Under the pieces are notes generated by a model that had not been told where the DNA came from, ran no database searches, and saw only the letters and a list, made by a program, of their open reading frames with translations. From contig OY754986.1 of the NCBI GenBank assembly GCA_963576475.1, positions 7,324,531-7,388,530 on the forward strand: a DNA stretch of 64,000 nucleotides. Reading direction: 5' to 3'. The stretch is from Molanna angustata (taxonomy: Eukaryota; Arthropoda; Insecta; Trichoptera; Molannidae). The translations under genes and the position numbers were made by a program. This document shows, piece by piece, positions 1 to 11,732 of this stretch (position 1 is its first letter; each line of letters starts with the position of its first letter).

Positions 1-131
1 GGTCTACCCAGTCAATATTCCAGCTGACGATTTATTCAAGAGAATTTATCTCTCTAAAAATATCGACAGTTTCAAGTCAAGAAGCGAGTACAAGTAAGGA
101 GCATTTTGTTTGGCGTAGTAGACTTTTTTGT

Positions 132-241
132 CGACCGCCGTGGCATAGTTACTAAACCGTTTGGCTTCTGTGCGGGCGTCCTGGGTTTGATGCCCAGCAG
201 AGGAGAAATACATTTGAATTAATTTCGCACGAAAATATTGC
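132..241 (+). mobile_element. tRNA-derived SINE, family 1, copy 1
   Basis: A tRNA-like head carries an A-box-like stretch (TGGCATAGTTACT) and a B-box-like stretch around GGGTTTGATGCCC, spaced as in an internal RNA polymerase III promoter. The same ~110 bp recurs at 13637-13745 with scattered substitutions and a shared non-tRNA tail (around AATTTCGCACGAAAATATTG). Two dispersed copies and poor tRNA folding argue for a SINE rather than a working tRNA gene. No clear target duplication was found. Confidence 0.6.
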
Positions 242-1045
242 GCTGATGCAAGGAAGTGTTTATTATTACATACTTTCCGTGTCCAAGATCATCATCAACC
301 CATGTTGTGTCACTCCAGTGATTTGCAGCCATAATTGCATTTTCATTTGCTCGATATAGATCCTCCTCACTCTGCAAATAAGCAAATAAGCGAGCAATTC
401 AGCATGATGTTTGACATGTTCTGCGTCTTTCCACACTCGTATGCTATGTTCTGGTTAGCCTCTAACCCCATCTGTCCAGGCACCTTGCACCTTCCTACAC
501 CCGTTCTTAGTCTGTTCAGATAGAGAGAGAGGTCGGCTAGAATACAATATAATACCCTTTTCTCTATTATCACAGAACAAAGGATCTGTGTTCTGTGTCT
601 ATTATGTATTTTTTTTTTTAATATACCTACATTTAATTTTTTCTATATATAAGTATTATAATCTTTATTAAAAAGGGATTTTTCTTCTTTCTTATGTAAA
701 AAGTAAATTTGTATGTCAAAGATATGGTTTTGTGCGGTTGTATGTTTTGAAGATAATGCATTGCACTCCCCTGCTCAACAGACTGAATAAAGTCTTACAA
801 TTATTACGAGTATTATCGGGTTCAACAAGCCACCCTCTTATTTGCATAAGTTTTTCGTCCACAAAATGAGTTATAAAGAAGAGCCTGAGCACTTTCAATG
901 AACCTCCAGATTTGATTGAATGGAAACGGTAAGTGTAGTACGTTTTAAAGAGTGAGTATATTTATTTTTTAAACAATTCAATACATATTTTTATCAGGTG
1001 TTCTATGATTAAAGTTTTTTTTTATGCTATGATCATTCTCAAATG
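242..1045. other. AT-rich stretch without recognised features
   Basis: Only short open frames occur here (none above ~70 codons) and none resembles a known family. Poly(T) and poly(A) tracts are scattered through it. I see no gene, RNA or repeat shared with the rest of the window. Confidence 0.5.
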
Positions 1046-1053
1046 CAAGTTGC

Positions 1054-1976
1054 CAAGGGCGTACCTAGATCCTTCGGAGGAGGCAAACCCTGAAAGAAAA
1101 TTGGGAAATGTCGAAAATTGAATGTTTTTTAGCATCGTTGCTCATTTGAGTGGCCATGAAAATATTTTAAAATCTCATACCAAAATGATATTTACATTTG
1201 TGGCCATGTCAAACATCGTTCAGTTCAATTTTCATCTTGTAGTATTGTTTCAATAAAAAAAGTCAGTGAATTTCTTAACATAATATTCATAACATAGACA
1301 GACAGCACCATTTTATTACAACAATACACGTACACAGACAGAATATCACTCGTTAATCAGTCGACTCCATAATACTGGAAATGAATATTCTCATTTAGGT
1401 GACATTTTTATGCTATCCAAATACAAATATAAACAGACGATATGCACATTTTTTATGAGAGAAACAACCTGTGATATTTCAGTACGGATTTGCATATTTT
1501 CGATTGTTTAATGTTTGTTTTTTATATCTTTTTTGTTTATTTATAATTTACATGACACTGCTATTTTTTTTTCTATTAATAATACTTTTTTATTTAATTT
1601 TAAGGTTGATTTTGAGTCTATACGTACATCTTTTTTTTATGTTTGCATACGTTATTGATTTTTTTTTTAATTTTTGAATTTAATGTTTTTTTATTTTTGA
1701 ATTTACTGTTTTGTTTTTTTTTATCCTTATGTATATTTTTTTTTTATGTTTGCTTACATCTATTTTTTTATATTATTTCTTATTTTTTGTCTTATTGTTT
1801 AGGTTTAAGTTTTTTTGTTTGCCAAGTGGATACCTATTTGCTTTTTTTATTATATCTATTGTTATCAATAATATGTGTTTTATCTATGTATGTAAAAGGC
1901 ATTGTATGCCGTTTAATAATAAATAAATAAATAAGCAAGCCAAGATTTTCGGCTTCTGTAAGCAATTCCGCTTCTG
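1054..1976 (-). mobile_element. hAT-like non-autonomous element, copy 1 (with internal insertion)
   Basis: Ends are CAAGGGCGTACCTAG on the left and GCAATTCCGCTTCTG on the right. They match, in reverse orientation, the ends of the copies at 7626, 19362 and 53792. An 8-bp target duplication is visible with one mismatch: CAAGTTGC at 1046-1053 and CTAGTTGC at 1977-1984. CAG(G/T)GGCG-type ends with an 8-bp duplication are the hAT signature. No transposase is present. Compared with the 273-bp copies, about 640 bp (roughly 1291-1933) is extra: a T-rich stretch ending in an ATAAATAAATAAATA tail that looks like a LINE 3' end inserted into the MITE. Confidence 0.75.
1293..1933 (+). mobile_element. LINE 3'-end-like insertion inside hAT copy 1
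   Basis: This stretch is absent from the 273-bp hAT copies and interrupts their sequence. It is very T-rich from about 1500 and ends in TTTAATAATAAATAAATAAATA, the same kind of tail seen at 7000-7030, 14310-14330, 33560-33575 and 49000-49030. No reverse transcriptase sequence is readable, so this would be only an untranslated 3' part. The open frames here are low-complexity F/L/Y strings and not genes. Confidence 0.45.
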
Positions 1977-2321
1977 CTAGTTGCCAACTAATACTGATAA
2001 AGTTTATTCCCGTTGAATGTGTTGGTACATTTCAGGAATTTTAATATCATATTCGCATGAAATCCCACAAAACATTATTCGCATGTTGTAATATTATTTC
2101 AAGGTTTCGCTGTTTCTATTCAAACAGTTTATCAAGTATTTAATCAAAATCAATAATTGAGGTAAAACCAAATATCATATTTAGTATAATACATTCAAAA
2201 TTAGAAATGGGTAACTTACTCACTGTGATAAAATATCAATTTAGCTACTATTAAATAACTTAATTCTAAAATCATAAAATGATTTTCTCAATACGCTTGT
2301 ACAGCCAAACTAACACCCCTT

Positions 2322-2945
2322 ATTTTTTCAACATCTCAATAGAGACGAAGTAGGAATATTGTAGAAGAACCAGGAACTTGAGGCACATACGACCTGTCAT
2401 CGGCTGGTTTACGTGATCACTTTATGCGCTTGCGCAACGTTCACCAATTATGCCTTCTTATTGAGTTCCCTTATCGATGTAATTTTATGAAAGTTCTATA
2501 TATTTGAATAGTGTGAAACATTTTACCTGACAATAATGCATTATTACTATTGCTATCTATGGAGTAACGGAGAAACCTTTTTGTAACGCCATCTATTGAG
2601 ACATTGAGAAATTAATTTTTATTTGTAAACAATGAAAGCAACAGTCCTTATAAATGAGATGACTGTGTCACACACAGATGTCACCCCTGAACTGCGCCAG
2701 TAATATTATTTCATTTTTGGCTTGTTTACCTACTTGTACCAATGTGTTTGTAAATCGAATATTCTTTTTTAATTGCATATAACCAAATAATGGATTTTTT
2801 TCCCTTTCGGGAGTCAAATGATATTTTTATTGACAAACATTTTTTCAACATCTCAATAGAGACGAAGTAGGAATATTGTAGAAGAACCAGGTACTCAAGG
2901 CACCTACAGGGCTTACGACCTGTCATCGGCTGGTTTACGTAAATC
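2322..2945 (+). repeat. Dispersed repeat family A, tandem 1.2 copies
   Basis: A unit starting TTTTTTCAACATCTCAATAG at 2322 restarts at about 2839, giving a period of about 517 bp. The second copy stops after TCGGCTGGTTTACGT. Related copies lie at 4664-5225, 25913-26345, 42520-42915, 52566-53100 and 60716-61160. The unit contains no coding frame I can recognise. A head-to-tail arrangement is unusual for a simple MITE and may mean satellite-like or Helitron-like amplification. Confidence 0.7.
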
Positions 2946-3017
2946 TTAAATAAATAAATATGTACATACTTTATGCCAAATCTATATTATTCGTATTTTT
3001 TTTTAACTTATAAGTTA

Positions 3018-3837
3018 AAAAACACCAACTTAGAGGCTTCGCAGCATATACGTTCTATGCATGGATTTATCCAGAATTCGAAGTAGAACATTCAGTATGT
3101 CTGTGCGTCTGTGTGTGTCCTTCCTTCCCTTATAATTTTTAATCCGCTCAATGCACAAAGCCCAAAATTTCAGAATATATATTATATATAGTTACGTGCC
3201 TACAAAACTTTTATACTCAGTATTTTGATTTTTTGTTTCAGTCAGGGGTTAACAATTTTTGAATTTTCTCAAAAAGCATAATAAGCTAGAATGCTGAAAA
3301 TTGATTAGACAAATACAAAATATCAAATTTATTTATTTAAATAATTCCAGATATCTCAAACATTTTTTTTTATTAAGAAAAACATTTTTTTATGATGAAT
3401 TTATGGTTTTAACTGCCTATATTTCCAAAGTTTGTTAAAATAATGAAAAAAACGAATCATCCAAACTAGATTATTTAATTTTCTATAAAAAATATGACAA
3501 TTTTTATAAAAATTGAATTTAGTGACGACCTTGTTTCATACAATTTGTATGGAAGTATACACTACACAATATTTAAGTAGACCAAATAGTTTCATACTTA
3601 ATCTCCAAACAAGCATACATACCATAGTGCTGTTTTCATATTTGGGGTAGGAAAAAATGACTGACCTCCATACTACCCTTTCCTTAAATTCATACCAAGA
3701 TGTTTTTGTATAGAAAACTAACGATCATAAAATATTCAACAATTTGGATTTATGGGTTAATAGTTTGGTACTTATTTTTCAACTATACATAGTATCGCTA
3801 TCGACAGTTAGATCTCATGTGTTACATGCAACTAGTT
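3018..3837 (+). repeat. Dispersed repeat family F, long copy 1
   Basis: Runs from AACACCAACTTAGAGGCTTC to CATGTGTTACATGCAACTAG. A near full-length reverse-complement copy is at 57817-58706, and terminal pieces recur at 4142-4228 and 15509-15572. The right end always contains the palindrome-containing string ATCGCTATCGACAGTT. No transposase or RT sequence is readable, so it is probably a non-autonomous DNA element of unknown superfamily. Confidence 0.65.
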
Positions 3838-4141
3838 TATAATAAATTTATCGTTTGTTTACATTTCGTCAAAGTAAAGAGCATTCAACGTGTAATCTTA
3901 GATGAAATCGAATTGAGTAATAAAAAACAAATTGTATGAAATATTTATATATTGTACTTATGAGGTACTCGGGGTCTGCTTTCTGAATAGCTGAACGTAT
4001 AGGTCATATCTCACTAAGTTCAGGTTCGGTCTCTAATTGTACATAACTGAAATAAAGTGTTTATTGTTATATTTGAAAACGCGTGTACTTATTTATTAAA
4101 AAGGTGTATCTTAAAGCCCCTCTTGTAAAAAACAGCACATA

Positions 4142-4228
4142 TGGGTTTATAGTTTGGTACGTATTCTTCAACTATATTATGATATCGCTATCGACAGTTG
4201 GATCTCATGTGTTACATGCAACTAGTGA
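4142..4228 (+). repeat. Family F terminal fragment
   Basis: Repeats the last ~85 bp of the copy at 3018-3837 (TTTATAGTTTGGTAC through CATGCAACTAGTG), about 300 bp downstream in the same orientation. It is therefore a second, 5'-truncated copy or a partial local duplication. Confidence 0.6.
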
Positions 4229-4663
4229 TATTAATATTTTTTTCCATACATACCATTGTGTGGAGATAGCAAGGATCCAAGTATGTGTGTATGTAGTATG
4301 AACGTCATAGACAAGGGTGATATGAGATATTATGTATTTGTGGGAATGGTCGACTAAGGCAGGTGCAGAATGTGGGTAGGAAATTATTGTTATTTATTTG
4401 ACAGCTTCCTTGGGGATCCCAACTCAGGTGTCGAAGTAGAAATTAATGAAAAAAACCTCGTTTGGTTTTCGCTTTTCCCAAAAATATAAAAATGTATAAT
4501 TTGTGAGTAGGTTTAATATAATATATGTATTTATGTATTTTACGATAACAATCACGCACACACACACGTGGGAATAAAAACATTTCACAAAATCACGTAT
4601 TTCCAACACGGGGTGGGCTGAGACTAACGAGTGCCACATATTTATATTAATTTATTTTTTTAA

Positions 4664-5225
4664 CAGATTTTTAATTATCTCAATAGAGACGAAGTTGGAA
4701 TATTTATTGTGGGAGAACCCGGAAATCAAGGCACCTACAGGGCTTACGACCTGTCATCGGCTGGTTTACGTGATCACTTTATGCGCTTGCGCAACGTTCA
4801 CCAATTATGCCTTTTTAATGAGATCCCTATCAATTCAATTTTGAAACTTCTATATATTGTAATACTGAAATTCTTTTCGCTTGAAAATAAGGAATTTTTA
4901 CTACAGCCATCTATGGGTGAAATTATGAACAACAATCTTATTATTTTTTATTTATTTTGTTGTAACGCCATCTATTGAGAGAATTTTTTTTTTTTGTAAA
5001 TAATGAAAGCTACAATTCTTCTATCTGAGGTGACAATGCATTTTTCGCATAGAAGTCACCCCTGAATTGCGCCAGACTTATAAGGTCATTTTTGTCTTAT
5101 TTACCTACTTGTACCAATGTGTAAGTAATCGAATATTTTTATTATTGCATATGCGCAAACATTGACTCCCGACAGGGAAATAAATCCAATGTTTGCGCAT
5201 ATGCAATAATAAAAATATTCGATTA
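4664..5225 (+). repeat. Family A copy ending in a perfect hairpin
   Basis: Starts TTTTTTAACAGATTTTTAAT, passes through the family landmarks (GACGAAGTTGGAATATT, TCATCGGCTGGTTTACGTGA, CGCCATCTATTGAGAG) and ends at a 38-bp perfect inverted repeat with a 22-bp loop (5127-5164 and 5187-5224). It is the most complete + strand copy. The open frame in it (4709-4978) is not conserved in other copies. Confidence 0.7.
5127..5224. repeat. Perfect 38-bp inverted repeat with 22-nt loop
   Basis: Arms 5127-5164 and 5187-5224 read as exact reverse complements (start AATCGAATATTTTT, inner end GCGCAAACATTG). The loop carries ACTCCCGACAGGGAAAT. In other family A copies (42856-42915, 52566-52640) only one arm is present, so the duplication arose at this locus or in its source copy. 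Confidence 0.85.
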
Positions 5226-5700
5226 ATTTATTTATTAAAAAAGGGTACATCGACAGACATCCAGCTTACAATTTTCATAAAAAGAAAATAATATAGGTTA
5301 TTATTATGAGTGCTAGACGTCCAATTATGGATGCACACAAAATTACATGAGCTCATAATATTCAATCACACACGTAAGTTACACAAGTAAAAGTTACATA
5401 AATGCATAGAATCATAAAAGTATAGAATACTTTTTAGCCTACAGCAAATGAGACTGCTTTATGTTGACTAATTTGGTCAACATTTTGCTAAGAGCATTCA
5501 GTAATCATTTGACCGTCTGCGTGATACGTTCTCCGAATAGGGAATTTTTTAACTGCTTGCAAAATAATTTACGGAATAGTTAGCAAAATAGCAAAATTAC
5601 TTGCAAAATGATAACAGAGTCATACATATATTGACACGAGCCGGCCAATAAAACGGCTTCACTTTTTCAGCGAGGTATTGTATGGGAATGAGTATTCTAT
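5226..5700 (-). other. Possible LINE 3'-end remnant and unassigned AT-rich DNA
   Basis: Begins with TTTATTTATTAAAAAAGG directly after the hairpin, the reverse complement of the A-rich tails that end LINE copies elsewhere. No coding similarity is visible. The rest holds no recognised feature. Confidence 0.25.
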
Positions 5701-6140
5701 AGTTTTATTATTATTCTATGCATAAATCAGAGGAAATTCGGTTATGAAAGTTAAGTAAAAAAAATAAAAAGAAAAAATAGTTACACAAGTTAAGCAGAAA
5801 AAAATAAAACACAGTTATAGAAGTTACACAAGTTACATAAGTTGAAGTAAGAAAATAGGTACAAATATAAGATGTTAGAAAAAGTTACATATATAAGTTA
5901 AAGAGAAGACCATTTCAAACAGATGACAATCAATAATAGCGTATATAAATAGCATTGAGACCTTCTTAAAACAACACGCACGAGTTAACTTTTTTCTTTA
6001 AAGCAAAGAGCGAATCCACAAACACGTTAAGATTGCATGAATTTTATGAAACTGTGATACAATACATAATACGAAATATCGATTGCCAGCACATTTATTT
6101 TTATAATTTTTTAATGTTTATTATTTCTGTACAAAGCGCA

Positions 6141-7027
6141 AATAGGTACATACGCCCAATTATTGAATATGGTAGTCACCTACTGAATACCCTCGATGCT
6201 GTAGAAAGGCGTGCTGTACGTTTGATCGATGACCCATCATTGACTGATGGATTGCAATCGCTAGACCACAGACGCAAGGACGGTATTCTGAGATGCTAAG
6301 AAGAACTTGCATATCTGGTCTCTCTTTCACCGTTTCACGATAGTCTCTCGTTTTCTCAACACTTCAACACCCGTTCACAGTAAACCTTCAATATACACGA
6401 ACCAAACACTTCCCGAACTCTTTTATTATCACAGCAGCCCGGCTGAGGAAAGATCTTCCAAATTCTGTGTTTCCACATTCTTACAACCCGGGTCTATTTT
6501 AAATCCGAATTATTATTAATCTTCCTGAGCAGATTGAATACTCATGATACGATACTAAAACGTTTTTATCTTGTATTAATCTCAAATATGTATTAATTAA
6601 TACTCGATATAATCTAATCTGTATCTACATTCCATCATAAAAACTCGTTAAAATAAAATTTTAATATCAAATTTTCATTAATTTTCATATAAATTAATAA
6701 AATTAATAATTAATTTAATCTAAAATAAATCTCATGTGCGAATTTAATCTTAGTCAAATTTATGACTAGCCCCGCAGACGTTAATATAACGAGAAAGAAA
6801 TAAATGAAAAGAATTTAATAAAATAATTTTAAATAAAAAGAGACTTATAAAGGTGGAATAACTTCTGGGTTCTACTTTTTTTATTTAATAATTTTTGTTT
6901 TCATTTCTTTGTCTTTTTTTTACTATTGTATGTTTTTATTTTACTTCGTGATTCATAAATCTATGTATTAATTTTATATTTATGTAAAAGTCTATTTAGG
7001 GCATTTCAAATTAAATAAATAAACAAA
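6141..7027 (+). pseudogene. LINE 3' fragment: C-terminal RT region plus 3' UTR
   Basis: A frame at 6141-6296 reads RPIIEYGSHLLNTLDAVERR and continues AVRLIDDPSLTDGLQSLDHR, the region after the reverse-transcriptase fingers in Jockey/CR1-type LINEs. The frame is then lost, and related coding continues in another frame to about 6519. A 3' UTR of ~500 bp follows (TTCGTGATTCATAAATC, then GTCTATTTAGGGCATTTCAAATT) and an AAATAAATAAAC tail. The same 3' UTR occurs reversed at 26784-26985. 5'-truncated, frameshifted and dead. Confidence 0.7.
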
Positions 7028-7625
7028 TCAATATCGACCTCACCAGGGCAGAAGATTTTGCATAAAAAGTAAATACTTACATAAAAAAGTACGGAATATG
7101 AATTAGTAAAATATTGATTTAATTCAAACACATCACGGTTACAACATTATGGTTTCTTTAACGAAATCCAAGTTATATTACAAATAATAATATGAAAGTA
7201 ACATTTTCAAAGAACAATATTGCTGTCATAGTGAGTTTACTGATTAACACTAATCCGAGATATACGGAAACTTATTCACGTGAATAACTTTTTCTCAGCC
7301 TTGAAATATTTTTCTTTCGGAGCTAGGATGAAATCTGTCTTAAGTAATCCTGACTGAATAATGCACGATAAAGGGACAAACTAAAGAAGGATTACGTCCC
7401 GTAATCTTTTGATATTTCTTTAGGTGAAATGAAAGGATAAGGATTATGACACCTTGGTGTATTATTATTATTATTAAATGTTGTTTCCTTAATCAAAGGG
7501 TACAGTATGTATGTAGGAATTTGGATAATTTCTATTCAATACCTACGGATTATTACGAAAGCAAATGAATGCGTATTATTATGTATTTTGGAGGGATTGG
7601 AATTGATTTAAAATTGGGTTTTACT

Positions 7626-8436
7626 CAGTGGCGGAATTGCTTATAGAAGCCGAAAATCTTGACTTGCCTAGGAATATTATTATTATTTTTTTATTTATTG
7701 TCAACAGCTTTGTACTATACATAGTACAGTAGAGATTACATTTAAATAAGCCAATTAAAGACAAACATATTTCAAATTATAAAACACGCTGATAGGGTAC
7801 ATAAATGAATTGATTGAAACCGACTCGCCAATGCAGATCCCGTGCAATACGTGAATCAACCTACGCAAACACACGCGAATAACTTCAGTATTTCAGTAAG
7901 GACCTGAACCCACGAAATAATCACGCGGATACCCGTAGGTAGGTATATAAGTATTAAATGCACAATCAATTTCATATCAACTAAGCAATGCAATTGTTTT
8001 ATCTCCATTGGCAAGCGGCTTCAATAAAAATACAAGTTGATGTTAATAAATTCAAGACCTAATAATTTTTTACTGTTTTATTGAAGCCATAGGTACTACA
8101 AAATTAAAAATTGAACCATATGTAGATGCGATGCTTAACAGGGCCACAAATGTAAATATTATATCGGTATATTTTATTTTATTTTACCAAGGACAGCACA
8201 CAGTACATGCATACAATTATTAAAAGTAAATAAATAAAAATACAAAAATAACATGTACCTCTTACATACTATACCTAATATCAAAATAATACAACAAAAA
8301 AGTGTGAATTATTATGATTTTAAAATATTTTCATGGCCACTCAAATTAACAAAGATGCTAAAAAATATTAAATATTTGACGTTTCTCAATTTTCTTTGAG
8401 GGTCTGCCTAGTCCGAAGGTTCTACGTACGTCCCTG
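7626..8436 (+). mobile_element. hAT-like non-autonomous element, copy 2
   Basis: Left end CAGTGGCGGAATTGC and right end ACGTACGTCCCTG are flanked by a perfect 8-bp target duplication GTTTTACT (7618-7625 and 8437-8444). Internal landmarks shared with the other copies include AGAAGCCGAAAATCTTGACT, GTTTTATTGAAGCCATA and TTTTCATGGCCACTCAAA. Two extra stretches (about 7685-8020 and 8170-8300) are missing from the 273-bp copies and look like later insertions with LINE-tail-like A/T tracts. No transposase. Confidence 0.85.
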
Positions 8437-8881
8437 GTTTTACTTAATCATTTTTTTTATTTAGATTATTTTTCTTTCGTTCGCAAAAGTTCATCGAAAC
8501 AAAGAATAAAAAATCAATGAAATTGAAAAACGTATTAAAAATGTATTAATGAACATATGTACATAAAAAAATCATGTTGAAGAATATTTTTTTTTCAGGA
8601 CTTTGTACTGGATCATTGTGGCCTTTTTTACTTCTTCTCCTTCTTATCTTAGGTATTAGGTATGTCAATCCATCGATTCATTTATAACAATTAATTTGTT
8701 GCAATATTTATCATCCACATCCTTTCCACATTTCATTATTTTTAATTTTCTTTTTTAGTTAATTTTTAAGGTAATTTTTTAGTTTAATTTCATTATTTAA
8801 AAAATAAGTCACTTTTTTGGTAATTTGTTGAGATTTTTTTAAAAGGTTTTAAGTTTTTTTTTTTTTTTATAATTTATAATT

Positions 8882-9056
8882 TCCTATTCTGATTCGTCTC
8901 AATTTATCCGTCTGAATTTGAGTATAAGAGAAATGTCAAAAGGTTAACTGAATTTATACGGGACTCATAACGTCACACCGCGCGGATAAAATCCTTTTAT
9001 CCACGGTTGCCCGTTGATTTAGACGTTTTTGTATTCTGAAACTAATCATTATAGGA
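8882..9056 (+). mobile_element. Small MITE, family B, copy 1
   Basis: About 175 bp, starting TCCTATTCTGATTCGTCTC and ending AATCATTATAGGA, an imperfect inverted repeat. The copy at 25930-26102 has better-kept ends. Shared internal words include AAATGTCAAAAGGTT, ATACGGGACTCAT and AAAATCCTTTTATCCACGG. Too short to encode anything. Confidence 0.65.
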
Positions 9057-9426
9057 AATTTTATATACTTTCGTGATAAGTATGTATGTAATTGGTCTTA
9101 TTTTTGGGCATCTTTTTATATGATTTTGAAATTGACTGTATACTGAACCAAATAAATATACACATTACATTTTTATTATCGACCGACCGCGACGTCGCAA
9201 AGTGGCGAGTTGTATAATAACAGTTCCAGTATTCTGAGTTTGTTTCCATGCAAATGGTAAATTAACCAAACTGTTAAGACTACCGATATGTAACCAAACT
9301 TTTGTTATCGGTAACTCAAGTTTAGCTTTTATAACTGTTCAGTTCGACTGTGTGCACAAAACATTTAGATAATAATTATGTATAGTAACCGTATGTTTAA
9401 GTAGTCACTATAATGTTGGTAATAAT

Positions 9427-10420
9427 TACTCTCCACACTATGGAATAGTGGAGAGTCATGATTTCACAATTTTTAAGCGTATTTTTTTTACATCAATTCT
9501 TCAACGGGTATCATGTAGATACCCGTGCACTCTGAGTTTCGTCATGATGTGTTTGTATGTATGGCGTATGGCGGCGCGGGCGTACGGAATTATTTTTGCG
9601 TCCTCAACTTTTGATTTCATCATTTACGTCGTTTTATTTTTTTGTGTCCTCTCTATAGCCCAAACTATAAGTCCAATCGACTTCATATTAACATCATATG
9701 TGTAAAGTGCATAGACCTAGAGCTGATTAAATTTCCATAGATATCCGTTAATTTCTTCTCTATGATTTATATGTCCAAATTTTCAAAATGATCTCACGGT
9801 CTGGAAATTAGAGTTTTTTGTATACTGTTTGAAATTTGATACAACAAAAATACACTCATCATAGATGCATTCAAGGATTGTCATAATTTAAAAAAAATCT
9901 ATGGTCTGCCATATCAATGTGACATAAATTTCATATTAGTATGAAAAATGTATATAACAGAAGTAAAATAGCTTCTGTATGGGAAAATTGAGTGATTAAC
10001 TTCATATTGATATTGTATGTGTCTCTACAGTCAAGTGAATTTTTTACTCTCCACTTCTATCTTCCTCAAGGGGTAGGCAGTGAGAACCGAACACCGTATT
10101 CTTCTATCTTGACACATACATCACCTCATCAACATTGATACACTGTCTCATACATGCTCATCTTGCTAGTAATGCAATTCTACTTAAAATTTCTCAACAG
10201 GTATCATGTAGAAAACGCATACTATGAGTTTCGTGACAATGTTTTTGTATGTATGGTGTATTGTGAAAACTTTTGTACTCTGGGAATCTTATGTTTGTTT
10301 AAGAATCTAATAGAAATGTACTTAAAAAAATGCATTTAGAGATTGTCAACATTTCAAGAAGAAAAAATGAACGCTTACTATGGTGTGGAGAGTTTAGTGT
10401 TGGCCACAACCCACTGGTTT
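9427..10420 (+). mobile_element. Repeat family C, copy 1
   Basis: Starts TTACTCTCCACACTATGGAA and ends GGAGAGTTTAGTGTTGGCCA followed by CAACCCACT. The start word ACTCTCCACAC recurs inverted just inside the right end (GTGTGGAGAGT), giving subterminal inverted repeats. Related copies are at 16505-17085 (nested), 23290-23620 (reversed) and as ends at 24196, 29940 and 53545. A piece of family D (10055-10165) sits inside it. No protein recognised. Confidence 0.55.
10055..10165 (+). repeat. Family D fragment
   Basis: GGGGTAGGCAGTGAGAACCG, followed by TTCTATCTTGACACATACAT and CTCATCAACATTGATACA, matches 15010-15090 closely and 59340-59430 in reverse. It interrupts the family C copy around it, so it is either part of that element or inserted in it. 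Confidence 0.55.
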
Positions 10421-10481
10421 TTTAAATGAATGAATATTTACATCCTCATACATTCCCTAAATCAAGCATCGATGATTGTAT

Positions 10482-10533
10482 TACAGGTGAACTCGCGACC
10501 AATGGATCACTGACCCAGCGCGCTAACCACTGA
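10482..10533 (-). repeat. SINE family 2 fragment
   Basis: The reverse complement reads GTGGTTAGCGCGCTGGGTCA and then ATTGGTCGCGAGTTC, matching the tRNA-like head of the SINEs at 10741 and 20757 but lacking the B box. Only about 50 bp is preserved. Confidence 0.5.
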
Positions 10534-10740
10534 ATCCACATACTTTTAACATGAAATGCGGCAGTGAAAATGCTACTTTGAGTTTAATTCTTATATTTAA
10601 AAAGTAAATTTAAAAAAAATATCACCCTTTTCAAAGTTTACTTCACGTTGACATGATAATGCCAAAAGAAATTCATATAAATACTGCTGGTTTTATGAAA
10701 TAAATATAGCATTATTGTTTACTTTGTATCATACAAAATT

Positions 10741-11133
10741 GTTAGCGCGCTGGGCTAGTAATGCAGTGGTCGCGAGTTCGAATCCTGCCTCGACCGATTT
10801 CGTTCACCTATAGCACAAGCATTCATACTTGTTAAATTTCGTATGATTATCTATGGTTTTATAACATTCGATTTTGTCTATACCTTTTTGTTGTATTCAG
10901 TTTTTAAAAATTAGAACTGTCATTTCAGCCTCTCTGTAATTTTGTTGTTGTTCAGTTGTTTTGAAAAAATGGTTGTATGAAAATTAATAAAAAAGGTGTC
11001 CGACACGCCATTCTGTGTTTCCTTTGCAAATCCAACAAAATCCAGCTATAAAATGATTCAATACTCATTTTAGGGAACTTTGGAAGATGTTTATGTACTT
11101 GTTTAACAAGAACAAATTCATTAAAAAAAATGG
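10741..11133 (+). mobile_element. tRNA-derived SINE, family 2, copy 1
   Basis: The head reads TTAGCGCGCTGGGCTAGTAA, then a clear B box in GCGAGTTCGAATCCTGCCTC, then CGACCGATTTCGTTCACCTA. The body continues with landmarks shared with 20757-20940 (TTTAGGGAACTTTGGAAG, TGTACTTGTTTAACAA), although about 230 bp between them is unique to this copy. The tRNA-like part lacks the first ~18 nt seen in copy 2, so the A box is missing. Confidence 0.65.
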
Positions 11134-11732
11134 TCTATTGAATAAAAAAATCATGACGAAATTAGTAGTATAAATTATTATCTACGTGATAGCTGTTGAA
11201 AAATCTCATATCCCTATGCCATAGTAACGGAGAGTAAAAACACTCAAAAATATTAGAGGTGAATAATTTACATAGATTGAAGGCAGAGATCATTTAATTG
11301 GAAATAAAGTTTTTTTTAACATGGTCATAATTCGGCAGTTATTTTCCCTGATATCTGCAAAAATCAACGAAGTGTAATTTGCCTACCGTGGCAACACTGT
11401 TTAAATAGTCTGCCAATTACTGTGAAAGCTTACTGCCTCTACCGGGTGAGTTACATTAAAATTATACTATACACTCTTACCGGCATTTTTAAGTGATCGA
11501 CTCTAAAGGTGTATCTCCTTTTTTATTATGATTTTTGTATTAATTCAATTTTGACCTACCTACTGCATCTGATTATCGGGGAAAAAAGGACGTAAAAAAG
11601 GGGTGTGAGCAGGAATCGTAATTACCCAATATAACCAGTAGCTTTTGATAGCAAAGGACAGCTGCCAAATGTCACGACGAAAAGATACTCAAATACCACC
11701 TAATATTCTTCTTGTTCTGGGTCACAATCCTA

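Noticed and set aside
4709..4978. 89-codon open frame in a family A copy
   Set aside because: The frame is interrupted in the other family A copies and has no recognisable domain.
10741..10815. Possible tRNA gene with good B box (also 20757-20830)
   Set aside because: Present in several dispersed copies with a shared non-tRNA body, missing or disrupted anticodon arm, and in copy 1 no A box; SINE head fits better.
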